Shown one piece after another: positions 43,645-53,225 of a DNA stretch of 64,000 nt. Both the position numbers and the translations under genes were made by a program. The notes beneath the pieces are model-generated. The model was not told where the DNA came from. It saw only the letters and a program-made list of their open reading frames with translations, and did not search any database. This DNA comes from CAWUEX02 sp038148375 (lineage in GTDB: Bacteria > Pseudomonadota > Alphaproteobacteria > Rhodospirillales > Rhodospirillaceae), in NCBI GenBank assembly GCA_038148375.1, contig JAYQVH010000001.1:248001-312000 (forward strand), written 5' to 3'. Positions within the stretch are counted from its first letter, which is position 1. Every line of letters starts with the position of its first letter.

Positions 43645-44247
43645 ATGTCCCACCCCACCTTATCCTGTAGCCCAGTCAGGGCTTTGCTATTGGCCGGCGC
43701 GCTGACAACACCGCTGAGTGCGTGCACGCCGACGCCTTTTGAAATGGCCTACAGCGCTGGGGTGGCGACCGCGGCCCGGGACGATGACACGGTGGTGCTT
43801 CGCGACCCCCAGGCCGATCTGGGCTTGGAATTGGCGGTCAGCCGCGTGTGGCTGGATGTCAGCCGGACCCGTTTCGCCCGTCTGGATGCCGACGCCAACG
43901 CCGGCACCGTGCTGGTTACAGGTGAAGTGCGTTCCGCCGCCGATCACATCGAGGCGCTGCGTCTGGTGTGGTCGCTGCCGAAGGTACGCGCGGTGCGGGC
44001 CGATATCGAAATCGCCAGCGGCGAGGCGCTCAATATGGATCTGGCCAGCACCATCGCCGGCCGATTGAGCGAAGACCCGGCCGTCCATGCCGCCGGATTT
44101 TCAATCGAGGTCGTCGACGACAGCGTTTACGTGCTTGGCCGCGCCGCCAACCAGGCGGAGCTCAACCGCGTCATTCGCCACGCACGCGCCGCCGGCAATG
44201 TGCGCCGCGTTGTCACACTCGTTCAAATCGGGCGGTCCGGAGCATGA
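43645..44247 (+). CDS. BON-domain lipoprotein (DolP/YraP-like)
   Basis: A 200-residue lipoprotein with lipobox LSAC and two BON domains (about residues 65-125 and 130-195). It matches DolP, which in Escherichia coli is in the same rsmI-lpoA-yraN cluster and supports outer-membrane integrity. Its TGA overlaps the next ATG (44244). Confidence 0.82.
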   Translation: MSHPTLSCSPVRALLLAGALTTPLSACTPTPFEMAYSAGVATAARDDDTVVLRDPQADLGLELAVSRVWLDVSRTRFARLDADANAGTVLVTGEVRSAADHIEALRLVWSLPKVRAVRADIEIASGEALNMDLASTIAGRLSEDPAVHAAGFSIEVVDDSVYVLGRAANQAELNRVIRHARAAGNVRRVVTLVQIGRSGA

Positions 44248-45104
44248 GCGCGCGCAAGAAATCCACCGCACCGATGGATGCCCTGAGGGATATGCTGGCA
44301 AATCCCAACGCCGCCATCGATCTGGCCGAAGCGGCTTTATTGCTCGCGGCCTGTGATGCCCCCGCCGCCGACCTCAGCGACTACCGGGCTCACATGAAAA
44401 GTCTGTTCGAAGCCATCGACGACGAAGCACTGCGCCGCGACCTCGACGCGCGCACGGCGGCGCCGGACGAATTGGCCGGCGTGCTGAGCGCTGTGATCGC
44501 CGGTGCGTTCCAGTACCGCGGCGACGAGGAAACGTACGACGACTTGGACAACGCCAATCTGATGCGGGTCATCGACCGGCGCAAAGGCCTGCCCGTTGTG
44601 CTCGGCATCTTGTACATCGCCGCCGCCAAAAGGCAGGGCTGGAACGTCGCCGGCTTGAGTTTCCCCGGACACTTTCTCGTTCGTCTGGAAAGCGAAGACG
44701 GCAGCCGCGCGATTATCGATCCGTTCCACGACGGACAGATAATGGACACGCACGCGCTGCGCGACCTGCTGAAGGTTGTCGCCGGTCCGGCGGAGGAGCT
44801 CGATGCCAGCCACTACGCCGCCGTGAGCGACCGCGAAATCCTGTTGCGGCTGCAGAACAACGTGAAGACGCGGCGGCTGGATCTGGGCCAGATGGACTCT
44901 GCATTGGCGGCATTGGAAACCATGCAGGTTCTGAGCCCGGACAATCCGGCGCTCTACCGTGAAGCCGGACTGTTAAACCTGCGGCTGGGCCAGTTGTCCG
45001 ATGCGTTGCGGTCCCTCGAATCCTACCTCGACCATGCGCCGCTCGGACCGGAACGCAGCCGCATTGACACGGTGGTGAAAGACCTCAAACAGCGCATAAA
45101 CTAG
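44244..45104 (+). CDS. SirB1-family transglutaminase-like/TPR protein
   Basis: A 286-residue protein with a transglutaminase-like core (YDDLDNANLMRVIDRRKGLPVVLGILY) and a C-terminal TPR-like stretch (NPALYREAGLLNLRLGQ onward). SirB1 family function is unknown; a catalytic Cys is not evident. Coupled to the BON lipoprotein gene by overlap. Confidence 0.83.
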   Translation: MSARKKSTAPMDALRDMLANPNAAIDLAEAALLLAACDAPAADLSDYRAHMKSLFEAIDDEALRRDLDARTAAPDELAGVLSAVIAGAFQYRGDEETYDDLDNANLMRVIDRRKGLPVVLGILYIAAAKRQGWNVAGLSFPGHFLVRLESEDGSRAIIDPFHDGQIMDTHALRDLLKVVAGPAEELDASHYAAVSDREILLRLQNNVKTRRLDLGQMDSALAALETMQVLSPDNPALYREAGLLNLRLGQLSDALRSLESYLDHAPLGPERSRIDTVVKDLKQRIN

Positions 45105-45133
45105 CGCACCAATTTTTATAAGGACCGTGACGT

Positions 45134-46075
45134 ATGACGCTTGCCGTCGCCATTCAAATGGATCCCATGGACGGGATCGACATCAACGGGGACTCGACCT
45201 TCGTGCTGGCGCTGGAAGCGCAGAAGCGCGGCTTCGGCCTCTATCACTATCTGCCCAACCGGTTATCGTTCCGCAACGGCCGCGTGATCGCCAAGGCGCA
45301 TCCGCTGGAAGTGCGGCGCGAGGCGGGCAATCATTTCACATTCGGGGAAGCCCAGGAGATCGACCTCGCGCTGATGGATGTGGTGCTGATGCGTCAGGAC
45401 CCGCCTTTTGACATGGCCTACATCACGGCGACGCATATTCTGGAACACATCGCTGACGAAACCCTGGTGGTCAACAATCCGGTCAGTGTGCGTAACGCAC
45501 CGGAAAAACTGTTCGTCACCCACTTCGATGGCGTCATGCCGCCGACACTGATCACGTCCGATCCGGACGAGATCAAAGCGTTTCGCGTTGAGCACTCGGA
45601 CATCATCATCAAGCCGCTTTACGGCAACGGTGGCGCCGGCGTGTTTCATCTGCCGCCAACGGACGAAAACCTGGGGTCTCTGGTGGAGATGTTCACTCAG
45701 AATTTCCGCGAGCCGATGATCGTACAGAAATATGTGCCCGCCGTTCGCGAAGGCGACAAACGAATCATTCTCATCGACGGCGAAGTGGCGGGCGCCATCA
45801 ACCGCGTGCCTGCCGCCGGAGAATCCCGCTCGAACATGCATGTCGGCGGCCGGCCGGAAAAATCGACGCTGACCACGCGCGAGGAGGAAATCTGCGAGGC
45901 CATCGGCCCGGTGCTGAAAAAGCGAGGGTTGATTTTCGTCGGTATCGATGTGATCGGCGGTTTCCTGACCGAGATCAACGTGACCTCGCCCACCGGGCTC
46001 CAGGAAATCAACCGGTTCGACGACACCTGCCTGGAAGCGAAAATTTGGGATGCGATCCAGGCCAAGCTGAAATAG
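45134..46075 (+). CDS. gshB: Glutathione synthetase
   Basis: A 313-residue ATP-grasp enzyme joining gamma-glutamylcysteine and glycine. ATP-grasp residues are in KPLYGNGGAGVF, and MVQKYVP-like MIVQKYVPAV; the C-terminal DVIGGFLTEINVTSPTG is diagnostic. AAGGA near 45120 supports ATG 45134. Confidence 0.95.
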   Translation: MTLAVAIQMDPMDGIDINGDSTFVLALEAQKRGFGLYHYLPNRLSFRNGRVIAKAHPLEVRREAGNHFTFGEAQEIDLALMDVVLMRQDPPFDMAYITATHILEHIADETLVVNNPVSVRNAPEKLFVTHFDGVMPPTLITSDPDEIKAFRVEHSDIIIKPLYGNGGAGVFHLPPTDENLGSLVEMFTQNFREPMIVQKYVPAVREGDKRIILIDGEVAGAINRVPAAGESRSNMHVGGRPEKSTLTTREEEICEAIGPVLKKRGLIFVGIDVIGGFLTEINVTSPTGLQEINRFDDTCLEAKIWDAIQAKLK

Positions 46076-46170
46076 AAAGAGCGGGCACATCAACATCAGC
46101 CGGAAACGGGCAAGACCGGATAAGCCCCGCCAATAAATGCGGGCTTGAGCAACCAGCCGAGGACACCAAC

Positions 46171-47013
46171 GTGGAACTCGAACTCGAACAGCAGATGAGC
46201 GAAGCCGTCGAAGCCGGCATGACCATCATCACGACCTACGGACTGTCGGTCATCGGCGCGATCATCATCCTCATCGTCGGCTGGACGGTCGCGGGCATCG
46301 TGGCGCGCTCGATCCGTGATGCGTCCGCCAAGTCCGAACGCATCGACACCACCCTGGGGTCGTTCTTTGCCTCGCTCGCCAAGTACGCCATCCTGGCCTT
46401 CACGATCATCGCCGTGCTGTCCCGCTTCGGAGTCGAGACCACCAGCTTTGTCGCTGTCATCGGTGCGTTGGGTTTGGCCATCGGTCTGTCCTTGCAGGGC
46501 ACGCTGGCCAACGTCGCCAGCGGCGTGATGCTGATCATCTTCCGACCGTTCAAGGTCGGTGACTTTGTCGACATCGCAGGCACATCCGGCACGGTGAAGG
46601 ACATCACTCTGTTCACCACCGAACTGGCGACGGCCGACAACGTCAAGATCATTGCGCCCAACGGCGCGGTGTGGGGCAGCACGATCAAGAACTTCTCGAG
46701 CAACGCCACCCGGCGGGTCGATTTCGTCATGGGCATCGGCTACGGCGCCAGCATCGATCACGCCATAAAGGTGATGAGCGACATCATCGCCGCCGATGCG
46801 CGCGTGCACAAAGATCCGGAGCCGTTCTTTGCCGTCGGCGAACTGGCCGACAGCTCAGTCAACATCATCGTGCGGGTGTGGTCCGACGCCGGCGATTACT
46901 GGGGCGTGAAGTTCGACCTGACCAAGCAGTTCAAGGAAGCCTTCGACCGCGAGGGCATCGAAATACCGTTCCCGCAGACCGTCGTGCATCATATGAATGA
47001 CGGGGCGGAGTAG
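46171..47013 (+). CDS. mscS: Small-conductance mechanosensitive channel MscS family
   Basis: A 280-residue membrane channel close in size to Escherichia coli MscS. Three hydrophobic segments, the third with the Gly/Ala-rich pore helix LAIGLSLQGTLANVASG, then the beta domain (FKVGDFVDIAG) and the alpha/beta vestibule. GTG 46171 with GAGGA at 46159-46163 is preferred; the open frame extends upstream into gshB. Confidence 0.92.
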   Translation: MELELEQQMSEAVEAGMTIITTYGLSVIGAIIILIVGWTVAGIVARSIRDASAKSERIDTTLGSFFASLAKYAILAFTIIAVLSRFGVETTSFVAVIGALGLAIGLSLQGTLANVASGVMLIIFRPFKVGDFVDIAGTSGTVKDITLFTTELATADNVKIIAPNGAVWGSTIKNFSSNATRRVDFVMGIGYGASIDHAIKVMSDIIAADARVHKDPEPFFAVGELADSSVNIIVRVWSDAGDYWGVKFDLTKQFKEAFDREGIEIPFPQTVVHHMNDGAE

Positions 47014-47031
47014 GCGCGCGCCTGGAGGGGC

Positions 47032-47970
47032 TTAGCCCTCCAACAAAAAGTCCTTGGCGATCTGGTTGGACAGCGCCGCCGACTGTGCGGTGAAGTCCTC
47101 CAGCACGGCTAACAGGCTCTTGCTGCGCACCACCGTCTCGATTTTGTCTTTGGAAAACTTCTGATGCAGACGCTTGGCGAGAAACGCGCCGCGCGTTTCG
47201 GGCCCGAGCGTTTCTAACAGATCGGAGACGACACCGGTGCAGTGGTTGAGCGACCGCGGAAAATCCGGGTTGAGCAACAAGAGCTCTACCACCTGCATCG
47301 GCCTTACGGCATCGCGGTAAACAGTGCGGTAGGACTTGAACGCCGAGAGCGAGCGCAACAGCGCCCCCCAGCGGTAGTAATCCTCGATCTTGTCTTGCTT
47401 GCGTGCGGACAGCACATGGAACTTCACGTCGACCAAACGCGCGGTGTTGTCCGCCCGTTCGATGAAAGTGCCGATGCGGTGAAAGGCGAAGGCCTGCTGC
47501 TGCAGCATGACGCCGTAAATCAAACCACGCACGGCATGAACGCGCTCCTTCACCCAATCGAAGAAGTCGCGATAACCCTCGGCTTGAATGGATTTGATGT
47601 CAGCCTGTTTGATGCCAAGCCACGTCGCGTTGAGGCTCTCGAACACTTCCGTCGGGATGGAGTTGCGTTCGGCGCGCGCGTTTTCGCGCGCGGCACGCAG
47701 CGCGCTCGAGATGCTGGACGGGTTCTGATCGTCGACGGCCAGATAGGCAATGACCTTTTCCGGCGTCAAAGTCTTGAAGCGCTTGGTGAATCTCTTGCCC
47801 TCGCCGACAACCTCCAGCGCCGCGATCCATTCGGCATAGGGGGCGAGCGAGGTATCCGGCATCTGACTCATGCGATAGGACACATCGAGCAGACGGGCCG
47901 TGTTTTCCGCGCGCTCGAGATAACGGCCAAGCCAGAACAGATTATCGGCGGTGCGGGAGAGAAGGGTCAT
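47032..47970 (-). CDS. Alpha-E domain protein (DUF403)
   Basis: A 312-residue all-helical protein opening with LSRTADNLFWLGRYLERAENTARLLD, the alpha-E signature. This family is linked with circularly permuted ATP-grasp proteins, transglutaminases and proteasome-like proteases in a proposed peptide-synthesis system; only the ATP-grasp partner is here. Its ATG overlaps the partner's TGA. Confidence 0.9.
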   Translation of the reverse strand: MTLLSRTADNLFWLGRYLERAENTARLLDVSYRMSQMPDTSLAPYAEWIAALEVVGEGKRFTKRFKTLTPEKVIAYLAVDDQNPSSISSALRAARENARAERNSIPTEVFESLNATWLGIKQADIKSIQAEGYRDFFDWVKERVHAVRGLIYGVMLQQQAFAFHRIGTFIERADNTARLVDVKFHVLSARKQDKIEDYYRWGALLRSLSAFKSYRTVYRDAVRPMQVVELLLLNPDFPRSLNHCTGVVSDLLETLGPETRGAFLAKRLHQKFSKDKIETVVRSKSLLAVLEDFTAQSAALSNQIAKDFLLEG

Positions 47971-49388
47971 TTACTCAACACCCACGTATCCTTGGTGCCG
48001 CCACCCTGCGAGGAATTGACCACCAGCGAGCCCTTTTTCAAGGCCACGCGGGTGAGGCCGCCGGGCACGACTGTGGGGCCGTCGCGGCCCATCAGCACGT
48101 AGGGGCGCAGATCGACGTGGCGGGGGTCGAGCTTCTTGCCGTCGAAGGTCGGGCAGGTCGACAGCGCCAGCGCCGGCTGGGCGATGTAATTACCGGGCCG
48201 GGCCAAGACCTTACGCACGTATTCGTCGCGTTCCTTCTTCGCCGCCTTGGGGCCGACAAGCATGCCGTAACCGCCGGCGCCGTGGACCTCCTTGATGACC
48301 ATGGTGGTGATCTTGTCCAGCACCTCGTCGCGTTCGCTTTTGCGCTTGAGGTGGTAGGTCGGCACGTTCTTGAGGATGGGCTCCTCACCGAGGTAATGCT
48401 GGATCATTTCCGGCACGTAATCGTAAACGGCTTTGTCATCGGCGATGCCATTACCAACAGCGTTGGCCAGGGTGACATGGCCGCTGCGGTAGGCCTGAAA
48501 CAGGCCGGGCACGCCAAGCATGGAATCCGTGTTGAACTGCTTGGGATCTAGGAAGTCGTCATTGATGCGCCGGTAGATCACATCGACACGCTGCGGTCCG
48601 TCGATGGTGCGCATGAAAACGTGGTTCTTGCGCACGTAGAGGTCTTTGCCCTCAACCAGTTCGACGCCCATCTCGTCGGCGAGGAACGCATGCTCAAAGT
48701 AAGCAGAGTTGAAGCGCCCCGGCGTGAGCACCACGACGGTCGGATCGGTCACCCGCGACGGCGCGGTTGAACGCAGCACTGCAAGCAGGTCGGCGGGATA
48801 GTGGCCCACAGGTGCGACGGGCATCTGGTCGAACAGATCCGGAAACAGCCGCGTCATGACATCGCGATTTTCAAGCATGTAAGAGACGCCGGACGGACAG
48901 CGCAGATTGTCCTCCAGAACGTAGAAGTCGTCTTCGTCCGTGCGCACGAGATCGACGCCGGAGATGTGAGTGTAGATCCCGCCCGGCGGCGTGAAGCCCT
49001 CCATCTCCTTGCAGTATTCGGCGTTGTTCTTGAGCAGCGAGCGCGGCACCTTGCTGGCCTTGAAGATCTCTTTCTTGCCGTAGACGTCGGTGATGAACGT
49101 GTTGAGCGCGGTGACGCGCTGACACACACCCTTCGAAATGCGGTCCCATTCGTCTTTGGCGATGATGCGGGGAATGACGTCGAAGGGGATCAGGCGCTCG
49201 TCCTGTTCCTCCTGGCCGTAAACCGCGAAGGTGATACCCAGGCGGCGGAACATGTCGTCGGCCTGGGCGTGGCGCTGGGCAATCCGTTCCAGGGCGTTGC
49301 GGCGGCGCAGAAACTTGGCGTAGTCGGTATAAGGCGGGCGCACGCGCTGGCCATTGCGCATTTCATCAAAAGCTTTGATCGAGGGGAT
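47967..49388 (-). CDS. Circularly permuted ATP-grasp type 2 protein
   Basis: About 473 residues, family DUF404/DUF407. The blocks FAVYGQEEQDERLIPFDVIPR, in two pieces, then DLVRTDEDDFYVLEDNLRCPSG and VIKEVHGAGGYGMLVGP are typical. The start is unusual: GGAGGA (49399-49394) is followed after 5 bases by ATC (49388), giving PSIKAFDEM, which fits the family N terminus. The first ATG, at 49361, has no ribosome site and would trim nine residues. Paired with the alpha-E gene. Confidence 0.85.
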   Translation of the reverse strand: MPSIKAFDEMRNGQRVRPPYTDYAKFLRRRNALERIAQRHAQADDMFRRLGITFAVYGQEEQDERLIPFDVIPRIIAKDEWDRISKGVCQRVTALNTFITDVYGKKEIFKASKVPRSLLKNNAEYCKEMEGFTPPGGIYTHISGVDLVRTDEDDFYVLEDNLRCPSGVSYMLENRDVMTRLFPDLFDQMPVAPVGHYPADLLAVLRSTAPSRVTDPTVVVLTPGRFNSAYFEHAFLADEMGVELVEGKDLYVRKNHVFMRTIDGPQRVDVIYRRINDDFLDPKQFNTDSMLGVPGLFQAYRSGHVTLANAVGNGIADDKAVYDYVPEMIQHYLGEEPILKNVPTYHLKRKSERDEVLDKITTMVIKEVHGAGGYGMLVGPKAAKKERDEYVRKVLARPGNYIAQPALALSTCPTFDGKKLDPRHVDLRPYVLMGRDGPTVVPGGLTRVALKKGSLVVNSSQGGGTKDTWVLSK

Positions 49389-49399
49389 GTCCGTCCTCC
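49386..49399 (-). promoter_or_regulatory. Strong ribosome binding site before a probable AUC start codon
   Basis: On the minus strand GGAGGA is spaced 5 bases from an ATC codon in frame with the ATP-grasp protein. ATG would be expected. AUC starts are very rare, so this may be a start-codon mutation, a sequence error or a real weak start. Confidence 0.5.
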
Positions 49400-49559
49400 G
49401 GGTATGGTTGTTTTTCTTTTCTCGTGTCGCAGTCCCTTTGTAGCGCAGGGCCGGGGCCGGAGTCACGGGTGTCACGTATAACGCGAAGGGGCTGGCAGCC
49501 TTCAGCTTAGCCGTTAGGATAGCTGTCCGCCCGATCCGCCATCCCTTTTGAGTTCGCCC

Positions 49560-50898
49560 GTGGTTGCCGCCGTTCGCACCGTCGCCTTTGCCGGAATAGA
49601 CGTATTGCCCATCGAGGTGCAGGTGGCGATCTCCGGCGGTCTGCCGGCCTTCACCATCGTCGGCCTGCCGGACAAAGCAGTGGCGGAAAGCCGCGAGCGG
49701 GTGCGGGCGGCCCTTGGCGCCATCGGTTTGTCGCTGCCGCCGAAGCGCATCACCGTCAACCTGGCGCCCGCCGACGTACAGAAAGAGGGCAGTCACTTCG
49801 ACCTGCCCATCGCACTCGGCCTGTTGACCGCAATGGAAGTGCTGCCGCGCGACGAGCTGGGGGGATACGTCGCGCTGGGCGAGCTCGGCCTCGACGGCAC
49901 CCTGGCAAGCGTCGCCGGCGTCTTGCCCGCCGCCATCGCCGCGCAGGACCAGGACCGCGGGCTGATCTGCCCCGGACCTCAAGGCGGCGAAGCGGCCTGG
50001 GCCGGCGGCGCGGAAGTGCTCGCGCCGGAGACGCTGCTCGGCCTGATCAATCACTTCAAGGGTACCAGCCCGCTGGCCCCGCCGAAACCGGCGCAGCCGA
50101 AAACAGCTGGCGCGGTGCCAGACCTCAAAGACATCAAAGGCCAGGAAACGGCGAAGCGCGCGTTGGAGGTCGCCGCGGCGGGCGGCCACAACCTGTTGAT
50201 GATCGGCCCGCCGGGCTCGGGCAAGTCGATGCTGGCCAGCCGTCTGCCCGGCCTGTTGCCGCCGCTGAGCGCGGCAGAAGCCCTGGAAGTGTCGATGATT
50301 CAGTCGGTCGCAGGGCAACTGGCCGGCGGAGCGATTGTCTCCGTACGGCCGTTCCGCGATCCGCATCACTCCTCCTCCGTGCCAGCGTTGGTTGGCGGCG
50401 GCGATGAACCCGTGCCGCTGCGGCCATCTCGACGACCCGGCGCTGGCGTGTTCGAAAGCACCGAAGTGCGCGCTGGATTATCAGAGCAAGATTTCCGGGC
50501 CGCTGTTCGACCGCATCGATTTGCATGTCGATGTGCCGGCGGTTGATCCGTTGGATTTATCTGCGCCCACACCGGGCGAACCTTCTGCCGTCGTCGCCGA
50601 ACGTGTGGCGGCAACGCGCAACGTACAACGCGCACGCTATGCGGAGATGAAAGCCGAGGGCGTGACGTGCAACGCGCAGGCCGACGGCGAAGTGTTGGAC
50701 CGCATCGCCGCACCCGATGATGCGGGGCGGGAGCTGCTCACCCAAGCCGCCGATAAAATGCATCTGTCGGCGCGCGGCTATCACCGGATTTTGCGGGTGG
50801 CGCGCACGCTCGCCGACATGGACGGCAGCGACAACGTCAAACGCCTGCACATCGCCGAAGCGCTGAGCTACCGGCGGGTGGCGCCCGGACGGTCCTAG
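49560..50898 (+). pseudogene. comM: ComM-like Mg-chelatase ATPase with internal deletion and frameshift
   Basis: The N-terminal domain (VAFAGIDVLPIEVQV on) and Walker A (GPPGSGKS) are normal up to PHHSSSVPALVGGG. The protein then jumps at 50391-50403 into another frame that continues with AAMNPCRCGHLDDPALACS and the C-terminal ComM sequence. The intervening part, with the Walker B LDELPEF segment and roughly 60 residues, is missing. The junction lies in a GGCGGCGGCG stretch that resembles both edges, as in a short-repeat deletion. Both parts are well conserved, so the event is recent. ComM is a branch-migration helicase for natural transformation. Confidence 0.87.
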
Positions 50899-50944
50899 CC
50901 AAGACGCAGGGAAAGGTATACCAAGCGGGCGTGAAGAGTTTTCC

Positions 50945-51310
50945 ATGCCCCGCCTGACCCGCATTCACCACGTTCAGCTTGCCATGCCGCGCGGCGAGGA
51001 GGCACGGGCGCGGGTCTTTTACGAGAAAGGCCTGGGGCTGACCGAAATGAACAAGCCGGACGATCAGCGCGATGACGGCGGCGTCTGGTTCGAAGGCGGT
51101 GAGATTCGTCTGTTGATTGGCGTTGAGCGCGTGTTTACCGCAGCGGCCAGCGCGCATCCGGCCTTCCAGGTCGAGGGCCTGAGCGACCTGCGCCGCCACT
51201 TGGCATCGATGGGGCACCGCACCCACGATGCCCCGACCGTGGACGGATTGGCCCGCTGCCATGTGCTCGACCCGTTCGGTAACCGCATAGAACTTCTAGA
51301 ACAGGGCTAG
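50945..51310 (+). CDS. VOC-family (glyoxalase-like) protein
   Basis: A 121-residue single-domain VOC protein with IHHVQLAM at the N terminus and DPFGNRIELLEQ at the C terminus holding likely metal ligands. Substrate unknown; many such proteins act on methylglyoxal, antibiotics or aromatic compounds. Confidence 0.85.
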   Translation: MPRLTRIHHVQLAMPRGEEARARVFYEKGLGLTEMNKPDDQRDDGGVWFEGGEIRLLIGVERVFTAAASAHPAFQVEGLSDLRRHLASMGHRTHDAPTVDGLARCHVLDPFGNRIELLEQG

Positions 51311-51344
51311 GCCGCCCGGCCCGGCGGGCCGTATTGGAGGGCCG

Positions 51345-52514
51345 TTAGACCTCCACCGTCCCCGGATCATACCCCATCAGCGGCACGCGCATTTCGCCGG
51401 TAGAGGCGAACGTGTCGACGTCGTCCGGGTTGACGTTCTGATACCACTCGCCCTGCTTACGGGAGTCCAAGAGCACGCCCTTGGTGCGTTCCTTCCGCGC
51501 CTCTTCGTAGGCGGCGAAAGCAGACGTGTGGTCGTCGTACTTGGCCATGCAGCGCGCCAGCACGACGCCGTCTTCCAGCGCCATGGCCGCCCCCATGCCG
51601 AGGAACGGCAGCATCGGGTGCGCGGCATCGCCCAATAGCGTGGCACGGCCGACCGTCCACTCGGGAACCGGGTCGCGGTCGAACAAGGCCCACCTGAATA
51701 GCTTGTCTTCCGGGATGGCGTTGATGATACCGATGACGTTTTCGTTCCAGCCTTCGTATTCGGCCAGGAACTCATCGCGCGTCGCCGGAATGGACCAGCC
51801 TTCTTCCTTCCACGCATCCGTCTTGGCGATGCCGACGACGTTGACCATGGTTTCATGGCGCAGGTAGTAGCGCGTGAAAATGTGCCCCGGCCCCATGGTG
51901 GTGGTAGAGTTGGCAATGGTCATGAACGGTTTGACGTCTTGCGCTGGAACCATGCCGCGGAACGCCGACTGGCCGGTGAAGGTGACCGAGACCGGATCGA
52001 TTATATTCGCACGCACCGCGGAGCGCGAGCCGTCGGCAGCGATGAGCATGTCTCCGGTGGCAGTATCGCCGTTGGTGAAGTACGCGGTGATGCTGTCGTC
52101 GTTTTGCGTGAGACGCTCGAACGTATGGTCGAGAACGATGGCGTCGGCGTCGTTGGCGCGTACCGCACGGACCAGCTCGTCGTGCAGATCGGCGCGGTGA
52201 ATCTGGTAGTACTCGGCACCGAAGCGATCCTTGAAGCTGCCGTCACGCTGGGTGCGCACGATGGCCTCGCCGGTGCGGTAATGCACGAGCGCGCCTGCGG
52301 ACGGTTTATCCGCCGTTGCCGCCATGAAGGCACCCAGGCCGACGTATTCCAGCGCGCGGGTGGCGTTGGGGCTGATGGTCAGCCCGGCGCCGACCTCACC
52401 AAGCACGGGGGCCTGTTCGAACACGCGAACGTCGAAGCCGTGCTGTTGCAGCGCCAGGGCGGCGGTGAGGCCGCCCATGCCTGCCCCGATAATCAGAACC
52501 GTTTCACCTTGCAT
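51345..52514 (-). CDS. FAD-dependent aromatic-ring monooxygenase
   Basis: A 389-residue group A flavoprotein hydroxylase. FAD motif IIGAGMGGLTAA, the DG motif near IAADGSRSAVR and GDAAHPMLPFLGMG are present, as in salicylate or 3-hydroxybenzoate hydroxylases. ATG 52514 has GGAG upstream, so the longer frame to 52583 is not used. The substrate cannot be named. Confidence 0.86.
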   Translation of the reverse strand: MQGETVLIIGAGMGGLTAALALQQHGFDVRVFEQAPVLGEVGAGLTISPNATRALEYVGLGAFMAATADKPSAGALVHYRTGEAIVRTQRDGSFKDRFGAEYYQIHRADLHDELVRAVRANDADAIVLDHTFERLTQNDDSITAYFTNGDTATGDMLIAADGSRSAVRANIIDPVSVTFTGQSAFRGMVPAQDVKPFMTIANSTTTMGPGHIFTRYYLRHETMVNVVGIAKTDAWKEEGWSIPATRDEFLAEYEGWNENVIGIINAIPEDKLFRWALFDRDPVPEWTVGRATLLGDAAHPMLPFLGMGAAMALEDGVVLARCMAKYDDHTSAFAAYEEARKERTKGVLLDSRKQGEWYQNVNPDDVDTFASTGEMRVPLMGYDPGTVEV

Positions 52515-52609
52515 CGAAGTCTCCTCAAGCTCGTGGAACGGTACGCAGGCGCGGACCCATCGGCAAGGGTGCCCTTGCCCCATTGATCACGGACCGGTAA
52601 GTCTGAGAG

Positions 52610-53215
52610 ATGCTTCGCGTGATCCTTCTCAGTCTTGCGCTGGTTTCGCCAGCACAGGCGCAGCCGGCCAGCGGCGTCGATCCGGCGCGCAAGCCGCTGG
52701 CGGCGGAGCGGTTGTCGATGCCGCTGTTTCCCTCCGGCTGGAACGAGGTGTATCACGACACCGCACCGATCGAAGTGGTCGAATACGTTCCCGAAGGTCA
52801 AACCGCGGCAAACTGGCGGGACAAGATCACGCTGCAGGTGTTCCATGAACTCAACAATCTGCCGCTGGACGCGATTCAGCGGCGCATGCAGGGACAAAAC
52901 CGCAACCGGTGTACCGGGGTGATTGAAGGGCAGTTGCAGTCCGGGTTGAACAATGGCTTTGCCAGCGCGTTCTGGACACTGGGCTGCCGCTACCTCAACG
53001 ACATGGGCAACGCCAATCTGGGCGAAACCCAGTACACCAAAGCGATCCAAGGGACGAACGGGCTATACGTGGTCAGCCGCATCTGGCGCACACCGGCGTT
53101 CGGCGATGACGGTCCGGCGATCGATGCGCGTGACATCGGCGACGGTGTCGCGTTCCTGACGACGTCGATTGTGTGCATCCCCGGTTCGGCGGAGCATCCC
53201 TGTCCTGCGAATTAG
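52610..53215 (+). CDS. Exported protein of unknown function
   Basis: A 201-residue protein with a short signal peptide (cleavage near AQA-QP, residue 18). Mature part about 180 residues with three or four cysteines (CTGV, GCRY, IVCIP, PCPAN) that could form disulfides. No family recognised. Divergent from the monooxygenase gene, with about 95 bases between. Confidence 0.75.
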   Translation: MLRVILLSLALVSPAQAQPASGVDPARKPLAAERLSMPLFPSGWNEVYHDTAPIEVVEYVPEGQTAANWRDKITLQVFHELNNLPLDAIQRRMQGQNRNRCTGVIEGQLQSGLNNGFASAFWTLGCRYLNDMGNANLGETQYTKAIQGTNGLYVVSRIWRTPAFGDDGPAIDARDIGDGVAFLTTSIVCIPGSAEHPCPAN

Positions 53216-53225
53216 GCCTTGCGGA

